Source: Rotaria sp. Silwood1 (taxonomy: Eukaryota > Rotifera > Eurotatoria > Philodinida > Philodinidae). Taken from it: DNA of 64,000 nt. The notes under the pieces were generated by a model. The model made no database searches, was not told the DNA's origin, and was given only the letters and a program-made list of their open reading frames with translations. The translations under genes were made by a program, and so were the position numbers. Location of the stretch: NCBI GenBank assembly GCA_905250075.1, contig CAJNOP010000190.1:186001-250000 (forward strand), written 5' to 3'. Of this stretch, positions 12,985-25,423 are shown piece after piece. Each line of letters starts with the position of its first letter. Positions within the stretch are counted from its first letter, which is position 1.

Positions 12985-13810
12985 ATTTTTTTGATCACCA
13001 GAAAAAGATACTTTTGGTCATCAAACATTTTTAGATACAAATGATCACCAAATTTTTTAGAATGCATCTCATATTTTTATTTCTCAACAAAGTAAAATAT
13101 AATGTACAACATAAACAATATTCATTGAAATATTAACAAAGTAAACAATATTCTTATTTTTGTTAATATATATTTTAATTTGCTTGATGACACTGGCATG
13201 ACTGCATGATCAATTGAGAGCGACGAACGAATTTGAGATTCTGTTATATCAGCACGAACATATTGTGAAACAGATTGTCACAGTAGAGATGGTAAACGAA
13301 ATGTTTGGTTACGGTCGCTATGATTGTGAGTATTTTTGAACATTACCGTAATTGAGGTAGGATTATCATCAGGTACAACTGCTATGAGTTCATAACTACA
13401 CGATGAATATTTACGATATTAACTACATTTAAATGAGTATTTTGCATGATCTTTAAGATTATTTGTTCGATATTGACACACATTATGTGATTTAGCTACA
13501 GCTTTAACATCATCAAGTGAATTAACTACACATAGCAGAATCCAATTTGATTTTGACATTTTTAAAAGCGAAAAACTTTAAAGTATTTATATATACGAAA
13601 AGCAGCAACAGGAAAGGTATGAGCAAATGCGAGTGATATGATGACAAAAATAGATAATGAAATGTAAGTACATGACGAACAATCAAGATTTGATGAAGAA
13701 TCACACCTCTCTAAAACATTTGGTGATCAAAAATATCTTTTCTTGATGATCAGCTGTATCTAAAGATATTTGGTGATCAAAAGTATTTTTTTTGGTGATC
13801 AAAAATATAA
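12985..13810. mobile_element. Possible non-autonomous element with imperfect inverted terminal repeats
   Basis: The left block (about 12985-13060) and right block (about 13715-13810) are imperfect reverse complements. Both are built from the palindrome-containing unit GGTGATCAAAA, present at 13723, 13771 and 13794 on the plus strand and as TTTGATCACC on the left, plus a shared TTTAGATACA. The 650 bp between has no ORF. The layout fits a MITE-like element or a pair of independent insertions; target-site duplications were not identified. Confidence 0.45.
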
Positions 13811-14417
13811 TTACTCTTATTTTTATATCCATGAACGCGTTTCACACTTGATGAATTTCAAAAGGAGAAAATTTCTAGGCACATTATTTTTTCATTCCGG
13901 AAAATCGCATCATTAATATTTTTTGAAATGTAATTTAAAAAAAAATAACACATCCATTAACTATTGAAAAACGGTACTGTTTGTGGAAATTTTCTCATTG
14001 TTTTAACCAAAATATATACATCTACATTACTATTCAGTTCATTAACGTTTTTTTTTGTTTTTATTTATTGGAAAATTTTCTTCTGGGTAAATTGCAAGAA
14101 TTCCTTATAATTTTATAGCTAATACTTTAGTATATTGCAAGAAAATCGCACCAATGAGCAGAGTTTTCAACATTGTTTTTATGATTTTTCTACTGAGTAC
14201 TAATAAGCATCTGTTGTCTTAAACCACTCAGAAAAAACTAATTAAAGTTAGTGATCAAATTTCAAATTACTTTTCTTTTTTTCTTAAATTAAATAAAAAC
14301 AGAGTTGACTATATAAAAGCAACAGTTTTTTCATCACTTTCTATCGACTTTTTTTTGTTGAAAAAGTAAGACTCTTAGAGTAAATAGAGTATTGTTTTTA
14401 GTCTTTTAATCATTATC

Positions 14418-14888
14418 ATGCGTTGGACAATTGCACTCATATTCGTAACCTATTTGATGACAGTTCATGCACAAACATGGGCTGGAAGCTACACAATTGA
14501 ATCAGGTTGCGATACCAGTCAATGTTGCTGTTTGAGCAACCAAATCGTAATAACTCGCCCCTCATCAAATTTAATATTTTTCAACACAAGTTTAATTGGT
14601 ATGTGTCTCGGGCAAACCAGTTATAGTGGTACTAGTGATTATCCAAGTGGTTATTCAATTACAGTGTCAGTTAGTATCGTTACATTAACGATTACATTAA
14701 GTGGCGATAGTAACAGTATCACTATCGATAGTTCATTGGGCCCATCGTGCGGTGTACAAGCTACTCGAGATGACACTGCTACTGAATTTACTACTGAAAC
14801 AACTGTCACTGTTAGTAGCAATGATGGTGTTCGAAAATATATTAACACTTTCATGTTTCTTAGTTTAACTTTTTTTTATTTATTGTAA
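14418..14888 (+). CDS. Small secreted Cys-rich protein, probably GPI-anchored, unknown family
   Basis: A single-exon ORF of 156 codons starts at ATG 14418. Residues 1-18 form a signal peptide (MRWTIALIFVTYLMTVHA, cleavage before QT). The mature part begins TWAGSYTIESGCD and has a CCC cluster (QCCCLSNQI), further Cys in GMCLG and SCGVQ, alternating Thr/Ser/Ile β-strand-like stretches and a Thr-rich stalk. The C-terminus is a hydrophobic tail (FMFLSLTFFYLL) after a small-residue Ser/Asn/Asp segment, the arrangement of a GPI-attachment signal. It therefore probably sits on the outer cell surface. A polyadenylation signal AATAAA lies just past the stop (about 14888). The family is not recognised; tandem relatives are not present in this window. 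Confidence 0.75.
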   Translation: MRWTIALIFVTYLMTVHAQTWAGSYTIESGCDTSQCCCLSNQIVITRPSSNLIFFNTSLIGMCLGQTSYSGTSDYPSGYSITVSVSIVTLTITLSGDSNSITIDSSLGPSCGVQATRDDTATEFTTETTVTVSSNDGVRKYINTFMFLSLTFFYLL

Positions 14889-17800
14889 TAAATATTCAAA
14901 TACTATGAATTATTTTTATTTTGAATAAATCGAGCTTTCATTCATTGAATATTGTTTGATAACACACTGCATAATATTTCGCAGTTTTTGTAACAACAAA
15001 TAAATAATAAAGATAAACAATATGGTGCAATCCATTATGATGATGTTGCAATATTTTCAATGTCGAAGAAAAAGAGAAATATCACTCTTTGATCTGACTG
15101 AAAGAGAAAGAGTATTATAATAATCACCAACGGAATAAAAGATTAGTTGAATGATAGAAACATTCGATCTTAATGTTAGTATTCAATTCGTTAATAAAAA
15201 AAACCCAAACAATTGTAGTGGCAGTATTTTAATGAGTTGGATTCTAATAGAATCATAATATTTCCCAGTTTAAAATTAGCATTTACTCATGAAAATGTCG
15301 ATCTATAATGATTGCAAAGATGTTTTAGCTGCATTACATCCTATGCCATTTATTCATTAGCGATCGGTCAGTTTTTCCACGCTAACTTCACTACTTTCCT
15401 CAGCATATGAATGAGAGAATCTCTATTATTCTTCATATTATTGCATTCACAGTAGATGCTGTTATTATTGCATATAAAAGGTTAACAATAAATAAGCGTT
15501 GAACAACTCTGCAACAAGATCAAATGTATTAGAACAAGCCATAAAACAGCTTTTATGATGACTTTGATTATCATACATATCAAATACTAATGACATATAC
15601 ATATCATATAGGAAAATTCAGTCAAATAATTATAACTGAGAAAAAAGTGTTAATGGTACTAATCCATTTAAGAGTTTTATATGCACTATGGATTCTAATT
15701 ATCACCAAAATATAAGTTTCAACTGACTGCATCCATTAGAAGAGCTCCCTTGCAAGAGAATTTTAAAATATAGCCATACAATTATTCTAACTATAACAAT
15801 GCTCTCTAATGGCTGCATATTCTATGAAAGTCATATATAACGAGCAATAAATAAAGAATGAGCCATTTTTATTAATAAATTTTCTGAGGTTTCATTTTAC
15901 TTCTGAGTATTCGAAAAAAACGCTCATTTGATAAAGATTTGAATTCTATAGGAAAAAAACTTTGCTAACTTAAAGTTGCAAAGCTCAAGTCTTTTCATAG
16001 TAATATTCCATACATGCACAAATGTCGACTTGACATTCAAAAACAATTTTCTTCTATTTAAATTGTAGATTCACTAAGAATTTTAATATCATCAGAAAAT
16101 TCTTCTCGAACTTTCGCATTTAGATAGGGATGTTTCACAAATTTATCTTTAGGATTTTTAGAAAACTTTTCGAATTTAACAAAAATGATATACTTGATGA
16201 AGCCATATTTATAGACTCATCTCTGACAATCTTCAGTTTTTAAAGTGTGGATCAATAAAAGTATGATATGTCCAGAGTTATCGTTCGACGTGCCTATGCA
16301 GAATTAAATTCAACATTTTTGCCTTGAAATTGAAAATTTGCGAGAGCACTCAAAAGCTCATGTTTCTTCCGAAAAACACAAAAACAGTCAGTTGAATTTC
16401 GAATTATGAGGGCATGTTAGTATCAAGACAGATTGAGGAACTTATAAGTTAGCTGTATTGATAGAGTACAAAATTCACTATATAATCATATAAAAATGTT
16501 CAGTATATTCATTTAAAGTGGGAACTTATAGTGTCTATGAGCAAGAGGAAAAGTAGATGGCAAAATTTTTAAATACATATTTGTATGTTTTGAATGTTGC
16601 TTTGATGAAGATTGAGCTCTAAACATTTAAATTTGCAGGCTTTTTATAGAATTAAATTGCCATAGAAATGACCGTGTTTTCAATCTGCCAGGAGGTACAT
16701 AAGACAGGATAAAAAAATTATTAAAAACGTGGTTCATTCTTTATGCACCACTCGTTATGAAAATTGTTTCAATATCCAAGTGAAGAAATATGGCTCAGCT
16801 TCAAACAAAAGAGGCTGAAAATGGTAGGAACCTGAAAGAAAGAACCTTGCGGCTGACTTTGTTCGGTCTTCACCGAAACTAGAAAGATTTGGTTATCGAA
16901 ACCAATCTTTGACCTAGGTAGCTTTGGAACCATTTTAAATTTTTCATTATATTTATCGAATACATAAACTTAGACAGATATAGAACGTATATATATTGAA
17001 GAATAATATTCAAATTCTCGAAAATTTATTGTATTCAATTAAAATTATCAGTTAGAAAGTATATTATTACAAAGCATGTTAACATCATTTCACTAAATTT
17101 ATTTTCTACTCTCCACTACTGAAGCAAGAAAAATATGAATCGCTCACACATATCAAGTTGTTCTCCTTAATATCTCATTATAGAATTTATGCTAAATTAG
17201 GTTTGGACTTTTTTACTTTAATATTTAAGATAAGAACAAAATGAAGAAGAATAAACACAAATATTCTAACATTATTTTAACAAATGTTGTTCAATCGAGC
17301 ATCTTTTTAATAATGATGTTCATAGAGTATACATTAAATTTTGAATCGTAATTTCGATAGTAATCTTAGATATATTTTTTTTATATCTGTTCAACTCTGT
17401 TTATTCCAAAAGTGTAAAAAAAAGCTACAACAAACCAGAGAAAACAATATTCGATTGGTTTTATCCATCTCTTTGTCATCTCTAGTGTTATACATGGAAT
17501 GATTAAACTATAAGACAATCTATGTTGCTTTCAATAACAAATAAAAAGACAAAAAATTGAAATTTATTGATAGTCAACGACCGACTGTTTCATATATAAG
17601 TGTATTACATTTATGAAAGACAAAATTAGAATATGATGAAATCATTAAAAATTTAAAAACTAATTCGTATTGAATCATTCATTTCAGATTTTCGATTCAT
17701 GCACTATATCAATTTTCAAGTGATTATAAGAAGAAACGTTGTGATTAATTGTCAAAAAATATCTTATGCTTAGCATGAATAAAAAATGAAAAATTTATAG

Positions 17801-18719
17801 AGAAAGAATCCATTACAGATGTGAAACAGAAAAACATAAAAATGACCTAAGACAAAGGATAGATAATTGAGTGGACTATCGATTGAAATATATGCGAAAG
17901 TTTATAGGAATAATATAAAGAGAAAAAGAAAGAAATACAACTATTAAAAATTAAGGAGAAAAACGAAGTATTTATATTTTAACGTCAATATAAATGATTC
18001 CGTCGTTGAAATCAATTTTTATTAAGTACAAATATTTTCTCAGGATGATGAATTGATAAAACTAATATTATTTAGAATTTAGTTACTCGATGTGCTCAAT
18101 TATTCTAAAAAAATCATGGCGAAGAATTCTTTACTTTTCTAACCGAGAATCTGAATTTTTAAATATATTGTAAAAATTCTCTTACGAATCATCACCAAAA
18201 CAATTACTGTGTCATGTAATCCTCTTGAAAATATCAGCTAATGCAATTTAATGCATCAATATCTAGATTCCTTTTTCAGCCCATTTTTAATTTTATAATC
18301 TTGATAATAGTCACTGCTTCATTCATACTAAAAGGAAAGTAAAACAAATTCAATGGATCTAAGAAAACTTGATTGTTAAATAATTCAATGATAGATCCAA
18401 ACTGCAATACAAATATTGCTGATTTAGCAAATATTTAGATGGATGCTATAATACCATCACTCGTAATAAGTAATAAATAACATCATTATTACGTATTACG
18501 AATGAGTAGCAATTATTTTTCGAAATAATAAAATTAATAAAGTCATGCACAAATAGGATACTAGTATAAATACGTTTAATCATCAATTAGATTTTCTCTT
18601 CCAAACTAATACGTAATAATAATGTTAGTTTTCATTTTTCCAATATAGATTGATATCAATATTGCTGCATTATTGATAGAAAAACCTATCAAGAGGTGAA
18701 TAGTGGAATTCGGATATCT

Positions 18720-18810
18720 ATGAATCCCTTAAATTTCTAGAACTCTCTCGAATTCCATTAAATTCCCTTGAACTCTATAGAATCTTTTCGATTCCCTATT
18801 ATTCCTCTGG
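18720..18810. repeat. Degenerate 10-bp tandem repeat, about nine units
   Basis: From 18721 the sequence falls into successive decamers that resemble AATTCC(C)TNG: TGAATCCCTT, AAATTTCTAG, AACTCTCTCG, AATTCCATTA, AATTCCCTTG, AACTCTATAG, AATCTTTTCG, ATTCCCTATT. The 10-bp register is kept without indels although the units have diverged. Confidence 0.6.
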
Positions 18811-20229
18811 TTTATCAGTAAGCTCCTTAGGATCTGCATCTATGTCCACCCTCATGTTGTATTTATTGTTTCGTTATGAATTTACTTCAATAATAATTTA
18901 TTAATCATTATTATTTATTCCTTTATTACTAATAATAAGTAATATTTCGTTAGAAATCACTTATCACTAGTCATATGATAGAAATACTTAGGATATACCA
19001 TTGTAGTAATCTTGACAGATTAAAGCCCACAAAACAGAATTAATCAAGTTTTTATTCTAGTCAATATTTCAGCTAGTAGCCCTGCTTAATTACGCATAAT
19101 CAATTTATTTGAAGATATCTGTTGAATATATGTTTCAAATAATCTTTGGTTTAAAAGTTGCACATATATTGGTTATAGGATTCAGTTTAGCGATTAGCAA
19201 CTATTTCGATCAATCAAATTTTGCTGGACATGACTAACTAAAGTAGTATGACGAATACATGCAATTATAGTAGATGATAAACCCTGGATACAATCACACA
19301 TAAACTAGTTCATGTTCTTTGAATTAGAAAAACTGCAATGAAAAAACCTTCATCAATTATAATTTGAAGCAGTAATTTAGCGTCAGAACAATGTTTCGTG
19401 TCTTTTCTAAAAACAACTATTAAAATACTCTTTGAGAAATCTGACAAATATGGAAAGAAGGGAGGTCTCTAAAAACCAATCCTATATCAATAATTTTGCA
19501 AAACTACTTATTATTGAAATGAGAAAGCAAAAACCATCGGCTAGCGCTCAAGACAACGACAGTCATTTGACAACATTCAACTATATATTCATAAAGATTC
19601 TTTTACAGTACTGTATCAGAACGTATGATAATTATTTTATGCCCAACTTATTCTACAGATAAATTACTAAAGTTGTACGTTTCTTCTCCCCACAGAATAG
19701 AAGCTCACCCTATCCAAATGAATGCTAAATAGAAATATAAATCATCTAATAGATTAATTATATCATCTTTCGCTATTTAGTTGTAATTTATTTGTTGTAT
19801 CTGATTTCGTTTATTCTACAAGTTTTCTATTAACGAACAAAGGAATATCTTTCTTCAGTCAAATAATATGTATGCATGGACACTAGAGAGAAATAGTTGT
19901 TTAGAAACTGGCGAATATGAAATAGACCTGCTTCAAAATCATTTTGCTGGACTTCCTTCTGTTATGAAATTATACACAGTTAGGAAAGTATGATATAATT
20001 ACGAGATCTATGATTGAAAAACTTGTAAAGTGTGAACTACTGTCTCAATAGGCATCTTATCTTATGTGATGTCTTTTCTTTCTCAGTGTATTGCTATGCA
20101 ATCAATTATACATAGTGTTCATAATCGTGTTACTATTACGTTCATCTATGCATGATTGGACCTTCTTCTCATTCTATATCGTTATTCACTCGTATATTAT
20201 ATGTATTGTTCTCATCTATCTATTCTTAT

Positions 20230-20335
20230 GCTATGTCCTTACTCGATTGTTCTTCTATATCTGTTCTCTCCTTGGCCTCATCACTTGTTCATTCTTACAT
20301 TGTTCTCTCCATGGCCTCATCTTCTTTCTTTGCAT
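20230..20335 (+). repeat. Imperfect C/T-rich tandem repeat
   Basis: The block TTGTTCTCTCC(T/A)TGGCCTCATC occurs twice about 42 bp apart, with TTCTTACA/TTCTTCTAT-like spacers. The pyrimidine bias leaves all three plus frames open, so the ORFs over it are not evidence for a gene. Confidence 0.55.
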
Positions 20336-20385
20336 CATCGCTTATTCTACTCGTGTATATAAACATGTGATTTAAATGTAAACGG

Positions 20386-20531
20386 GACGATTGTATGATA
20401 TGAGGGAATAGAATAAAGTGTATCACCATCAACGCTAACATCCCTTGTATCATTGATCGTCACAAGACGATTATATGATATGAAGGAATAGAATCACTAA
20501 CCACACTCACATTCCTTCTATCATTTTTCGT
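20386..20531. repeat. Two tandem copies of a hairpin-forming unit
   Basis: Units 20386-20460 and 20466-20531 both begin GACGATT(G/A)TATGATATGA(G/A)GGAATAGAAT. Each ends with the complement (TCCCTTGTATCATTGATCGT and ATTCCTTCTATCATTTTTCGT), so each folds into an about 20-bp imperfect stem. Both stems keep pairing while the bases differ between units. Confidence 0.65.
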
Positions 20532-22448
20532 TACAACTACCTATTGCATAAATAGGAGAAGTCGTGATTTGACAATAATTTTTTCAAGATAATTGAAATG
20601 TATCATCTTGCATTTTTGAACTGTGCATAAACTTTTAAGATGACATTACCTATCAGAACTGTATCAGTACATGGCTCATAGAAGTTGCTTCTCTATTCTT
20701 TTAAACTCTCATTTATTCGAATGTTGTGCATTTCTGTGCTTCGAAGTGAATCAAATTATAGATATATCATGAAAAAAAAGCTGACCACAATAAAAGCTCA
20801 TCTTCAAACTTTTGACTTGCAAAATAAATTAGACGTCCAGTTGATTATTATTCTGTGGAAGGCTCATGTATTTTTCAGATGCTCGATCTAATTAATAAAT
20901 TTCATCAATTCAACGACTTTTAATCATTACATTGAGTGCGATAATGAATACGATGAGTATTCTTTTAATCAAAAATGATTTGCAAAATATGTTCAACAAA
21001 TATCTTCAAATAATTGAATTGTTCATGATTAAGCATGGTTACTAACTCAAATACTTGTTGAAGTAAAAACTTAATTAACTCTTCTGCGCCGCATTTTATC
21101 TGTCAAAACTACTACTTTTGATATATCCTAAGTAAAGATAGAGAAATTTTCCAGTAAACTGTGAATGAGATATAGATTAGATAAATCAGAACAAAAATTA
21201 CGATGCAAGCATATAATAATACTATTTGCAAAAAAAATGAAGTAATGTGCTGATCATAGAACAAAAGTTTACAATTTTCATGCCAATGAATTTTTGTTTA
21301 AATTCAAAGAGCATTTCATTAATTTGATGTAAATTATCATGGATTTATAAAGTATGATGAAGTGCACTAATGGCTTTGATATTAGTATTTTTATTTCAAT
21401 TACTTTAATATTTTATCTATTTTATTATAAATGAATTATAATCGAGATGAACACGTAAGTAAAAATAAATATATAAGATTTATGTCTAAAATTAATTGAG
21501 ACGAAATTCTAAGAATATTTTAAAACAATAATAAACGAATTAATTATTTTATTTTTATTAGTCATATTCTTTTTTAAATAAATTATTTGTAGTTTTACTT
21601 TTATTTTAGTGACATCTTCACGTTGATTGATATGTTTTACATACACAGTACTGAGTGAGAGTGAGAGCGCGATGTTCGTAGTAGAAATGTGCCAAACATA
21701 GAATTCTTCTTTTTTACATCTCTCAAATATGATTACTTTGTCAACGTGTTGTCGTCAGGCACGGGGAAAAAAATTATTATTTTTTCATATCGGTTAAATA
21801 TAATGATAAAAAAAACACTATTATTTTTTCTCTCGTTTTACTAACAAAATAAATTCTCCATTTTTTTGACAGAAACGAGAAAAGAGAAAAAGAAGAATAA
21901 AATATTGTTGTCAGTTTTTATGTATATAAATATGAACTTTTGGAAAGCCAAATGATGAAATAGAAGTTTTTCAAAGATGAAACCATTTAGCACTACAGTT
22001 CTCTATAAGTTCAACTTTTTTGAAACAGAAAAATAAAGTGTAAGTGTTATCCCTGCATCCATACGCTCAATGTTTGGTAGAATGAATATCCCTCGTGATA
22101 ATGTCTTGGAAAAAGTATGTCGTATAAAAATATTTCTATTAGCACAGATGTTCTGTTATTTTTTAAATATCGTTTTAATGTGACTCAGATAGTTATCGAA
22201 CGCAAATATATTATGCGTTGATAATTATATTGATTGTTTGCTTAGTGGCTATATTTGTATGTGAACTGAGCGCAACAAGAACGATAGAAACTTTTATTAA
22301 ACGATTGCTAGTGGATTTTACATCATAGTTTGTCAACAATCAAGACCAAGTATTTTAAATGACTTTACAACATGAAACAATAACGAATGTATCAGTACTC
22401 TCATCCTCATTATGATATAACTGAGAATCTTTTATAGAGAGGACTGGT

Positions 22449-22773
22449 TTATTACCATTGCATATATCTTTTTTAAGTTTATGAGCGTAATCCACACTTT
22501 CTGTTCATAAACTTCGATAGAAATTTGTGACTCATTGCAAGTTAATATATTCTTGTACTGTCATTTGTATTCATAAAACCTTTTTGAGTATATGAGCCAA
22601 TAAATCCTTAGGTACAGGGTTTGTTAGGTTCATATACCCAAAACTATATTATGAACATAGGAAACAGTACAAGAATATATGAATTGGAAACTAGGCACTA
22701 ACCCTCATCAAGGTTTATGGACAGAAAGGATAGATTACGCTCATCAACTTAAAGAGGGTTTTTGTAATGATAA
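22449..22773. mobile_element. 325-bp foldback element with about 140-bp arms
   Basis: The left arm (22449-about 22591) matches the reverse complement of the right arm (about 22628-22773). Shared blocks include TTTAAGTT.ATGAGCGTAAT, TTTCTGT.CATAAAC, ATATATTCTTGTACTGT and GTATATGA. The loop is about 36 bases. It is non-coding. The arrangement fits a foldback MITE or a long double-stranded RNA precursor; no target duplication was identified. Confidence 0.65.
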
Positions 22774-23697
22774 GAAAAAGGATTATGAAGTTTTATTATT
22801 CTAAATCTTTTTTTTTCTTACATTGCATGTAAATGTCATTTTTATCTCGAAATACTGTTAACGACGCGTTTATTCAAGTGTATTACCAAACATTGATATA
22901 CCCTTGAAGGTTAAAAGAAAATAAGAAATTATATTGCTAGTAAAAGTATTTACTAGATACCTATTTAAAGTGTCAGTAAGACGACATTATAAGGTCTTGG
23001 AGATCTAAATGTTTTAAGGTCTCATTTTTTTTTTATCAAAATTTACATAATCAGAATTAATATTGTAAAACGATATTAACCATAACTATTAGTCAATGTA
23101 AGCAAGGTTTGTCGCAATAAATCAATTTATCTAAGAGCCAAGGTGAAAAAAATTCTTAAAACGACTAGGGTAGATCTTAAAAATCTATAGGATTCGTAAA
23201 ATTAATTAGAGAATTGAAAACCATGCTGCTAATTTCACCTCAAATATGTTGGTTCATCTTATTAATGCTAAATACCAACTTTGATTTTTTAATATTGATG
23301 CATGAGATAATGATACATTCATTACTGATCGTATAGTGATGTTTATACATTGATTGAAGAGATGCAGTATAACCAAAAAAGAATTGCTGTCTACTTCTCT
23401 TAATCAAGTTTTAGAAATTGTATAAATATTCGTGATGATATGTATGTGATTAGATTGAATTTCGTATCTTGACAATCGATCTTACAAGTACATAAAACGA
23501 TGTTATTTCAACATCTCGCTTCGTTTGTGTATATATTTACATAAATTTAAAACTTCGTATGAGTATCCATCTTTAATACGTTCATTGATTATATAAAGAA
23601 AAAAAATATGCGAAAAATCTAAAAGCATAAAAAGCAAGCATTGTTTGTTCTTCGTATTGTTGTTGTATATTAATGGGTCGTTGAAAATGGTATCGTC

Positions 23698-25423
23698 TTA
23701 CTTTTTCACCAATGAAAGAAGTTCGACTAGAATAAGATAAAACAAAATCGATTTAAAACTATGAACACGAATACAGTGATACAGACTAGGAATCGGAAAA
23801 ACGATGGTAGAATTCTTCTCAGCCGATATATTCGTTAGCGTTTGAAGATAGCGCAGTTGTAAGGCAATTGGACTTTGACTAATAATATCAGCTGCTTCCT
23901 ATAAGCCAAAAACAAGAAGTTTTTAGATATAAATTCAGGCAAAAATCTTACTTTGAGAGATCGTGAGGCTTTCTGCTCACCTTCGGCAGCTATAATCTTT
24001 GCACGAGCTTCGCGTGCAGCTAGAAAGAAAATATGAATTTTATGTGGCTTCATATTCAAACATTCTGATTATACTGACCTTCAGCTTCGGCAGCCATACT
24101 ACGCTGCATACTTACAGGAAGTCGAACATCCTTACTGAAAACAATGATTAAACATATATTGTAAGAATTTACGACACTTACATCTCTACTCGTTCAACTT
24201 TAACACCCCAAGGATCTGTTCCTTCATCGAGATGTGTTTGCATCGAATGCGAAATATTCTCGCGATCACTCAAAATTTCTTGCAATGTTTTCGTACCTCT
24301 ACATAGATCAACAAACTTGAATGTTTTTATAATATTATAAATTTATTACTCACAAAATGTTGCGCAATGTTGTAGCAGCTAATAGTTGTGTTGAAACACG
24401 TGAATTTTCAACATTAGTTACGCTAATAACCGGATTGAAAATTCGAAAATACACTACAGCATCAACTGATACAGTCTAAAAAAAGAAGGAAAGAAATTTG
24501 CAAAAGCATTTCATTCATCTCAAATAGCTGACCACAGAATCACGTGTCAGAATCTCTTGAGGTGGCACATCGAACGTAACTAGAAAATAAACAATGAGAA
24601 TACTTTTTACGTTTCTTAGAACTCTCGATAAATATCAATTCTACTAACCAGTTCTTAAGTCGATTTTCATTATCGTATCAACACAAGGTAAAATAAAAAA
24701 TAGACCGGGACCCTTGGCACCACCTGTCCGATTTCAAAAGCATTATTCAAACATAATTATTTTATAATCGGATCTTACCGGAAATAATTCGGCCGAGACG
24801 CATGATGACTGCGCGCTCATACTCTTGTACAACCTAGACAAAAATTTCCGCTGATTAGGAAGAAAGAAAGAAGCTTCCTTAGACCACTTTAAGCCAACTG
24901 ACCTTGATGGTGACACATAGTGAAAATGGAAATGTCAGTATGCAGACGATATAGGAAAGAATCACTAAAACCCATCCGCAGGCACCGATGCCCTCTTCCG
25001 AATCGCGAATATCGCCTAGTGAGTAAGAGAAAAGGAACAAAGTAATAAAAAACAATTGGATTAGTTAATCTTTTGTTTTTCTGTCATAAAGCAAGTCGTG
25101 AAGCAAAAAACGAAATGTAAGTGGATGCAATATCGAAGTTTTGTTTTTTTTTTAATATTGCTACTAAAAGTGCTAACAAATGAGCGAGAACAACTAGGCA
25201 GCCGTCAAAAATAAGCATTTTAAAAGAAGGAAGGACAAAAGAACGTATGTTTTCTTTTTACCTTGACGATTCGTCGGATGACCTGCTCGTATGACTTGTA
25301 TCGGACCTGCTGCAATAGTCAAATAATAAATACAATACCGAAAACGAATGATATTATAGATTGTAATAAGTTACCTTCTACACGGCTACTACTACCAATT
25401 CCATGTTCATGTTTTGTTGACAT
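23698..25423 (-). CDS. STOM: Stomatin (band 7 / SPFH domain integral membrane protein)
   Basis: About nine exons spliced by short GT-AG introns encode about 315 residues. The start is ATG at 25421-25423 ([16 protein letters not shown]). The N-terminal cytosolic part is followed by [28 protein letters not shown] (residues about 43-70), the hairpin membrane segment. Then comes the SPFH domain with [40 protein letters not shown] and [12 protein letters not shown]. The coiled-coil region ([22 protein letters not shown]) and [24 protein letters not shown] close the family core. Animal stomatins line the cytosolic membrane face and regulate ion channels and transporters. The tail after FPIP is longer than usual (about 27 residues, hydrophobic, ending LVKK). 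Exon 2 has a NAGNAG acceptor (GCAGCAG), both versions in frame. The gene is not in an operon-like arrangement. Confidence 0.93.

Larger units (their letters stand above)
10632..14417. other. Gene-free interval with inverted repeats
   Basis: No ORF with convincing protein signature; the ORFs of 60-76 codons near 11200 and 12500-12900 are unrecognised. The interval contains a hairpin at 11082-11139 and a pair of inverted about 75-95 bp repeats (12985-13060 and 13715-13810). The last 100 bp before 14418 should be the promoter/5' leader of the secreted protein gene. Confidence 0.5.
14889..23697. other. 8.8-kb interval without recognisable genes
   Basis: This is the longest gene-free stretch in the window. 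ORFs are short, often open in overlapping frames because of low complexity (20091-20375 is open in three plus frames), and show no family signature. Structured elements within it are listed separately: a 10-bp periodic repeat near 18720-18810, tandem hairpin units at 20386-20531 and a long foldback at 22449-22773. Old transposon debris is likely, but I recognise no protein fragment. Confidence 0.5.

Noticed and set aside
20091-20375. Three overlapping plus-strand ORFs rich in Leu/Ser/Tyr
   Set aside because: All three frames are open because the DNA is C/T-rich and repetitive, so openness carries no coding information.
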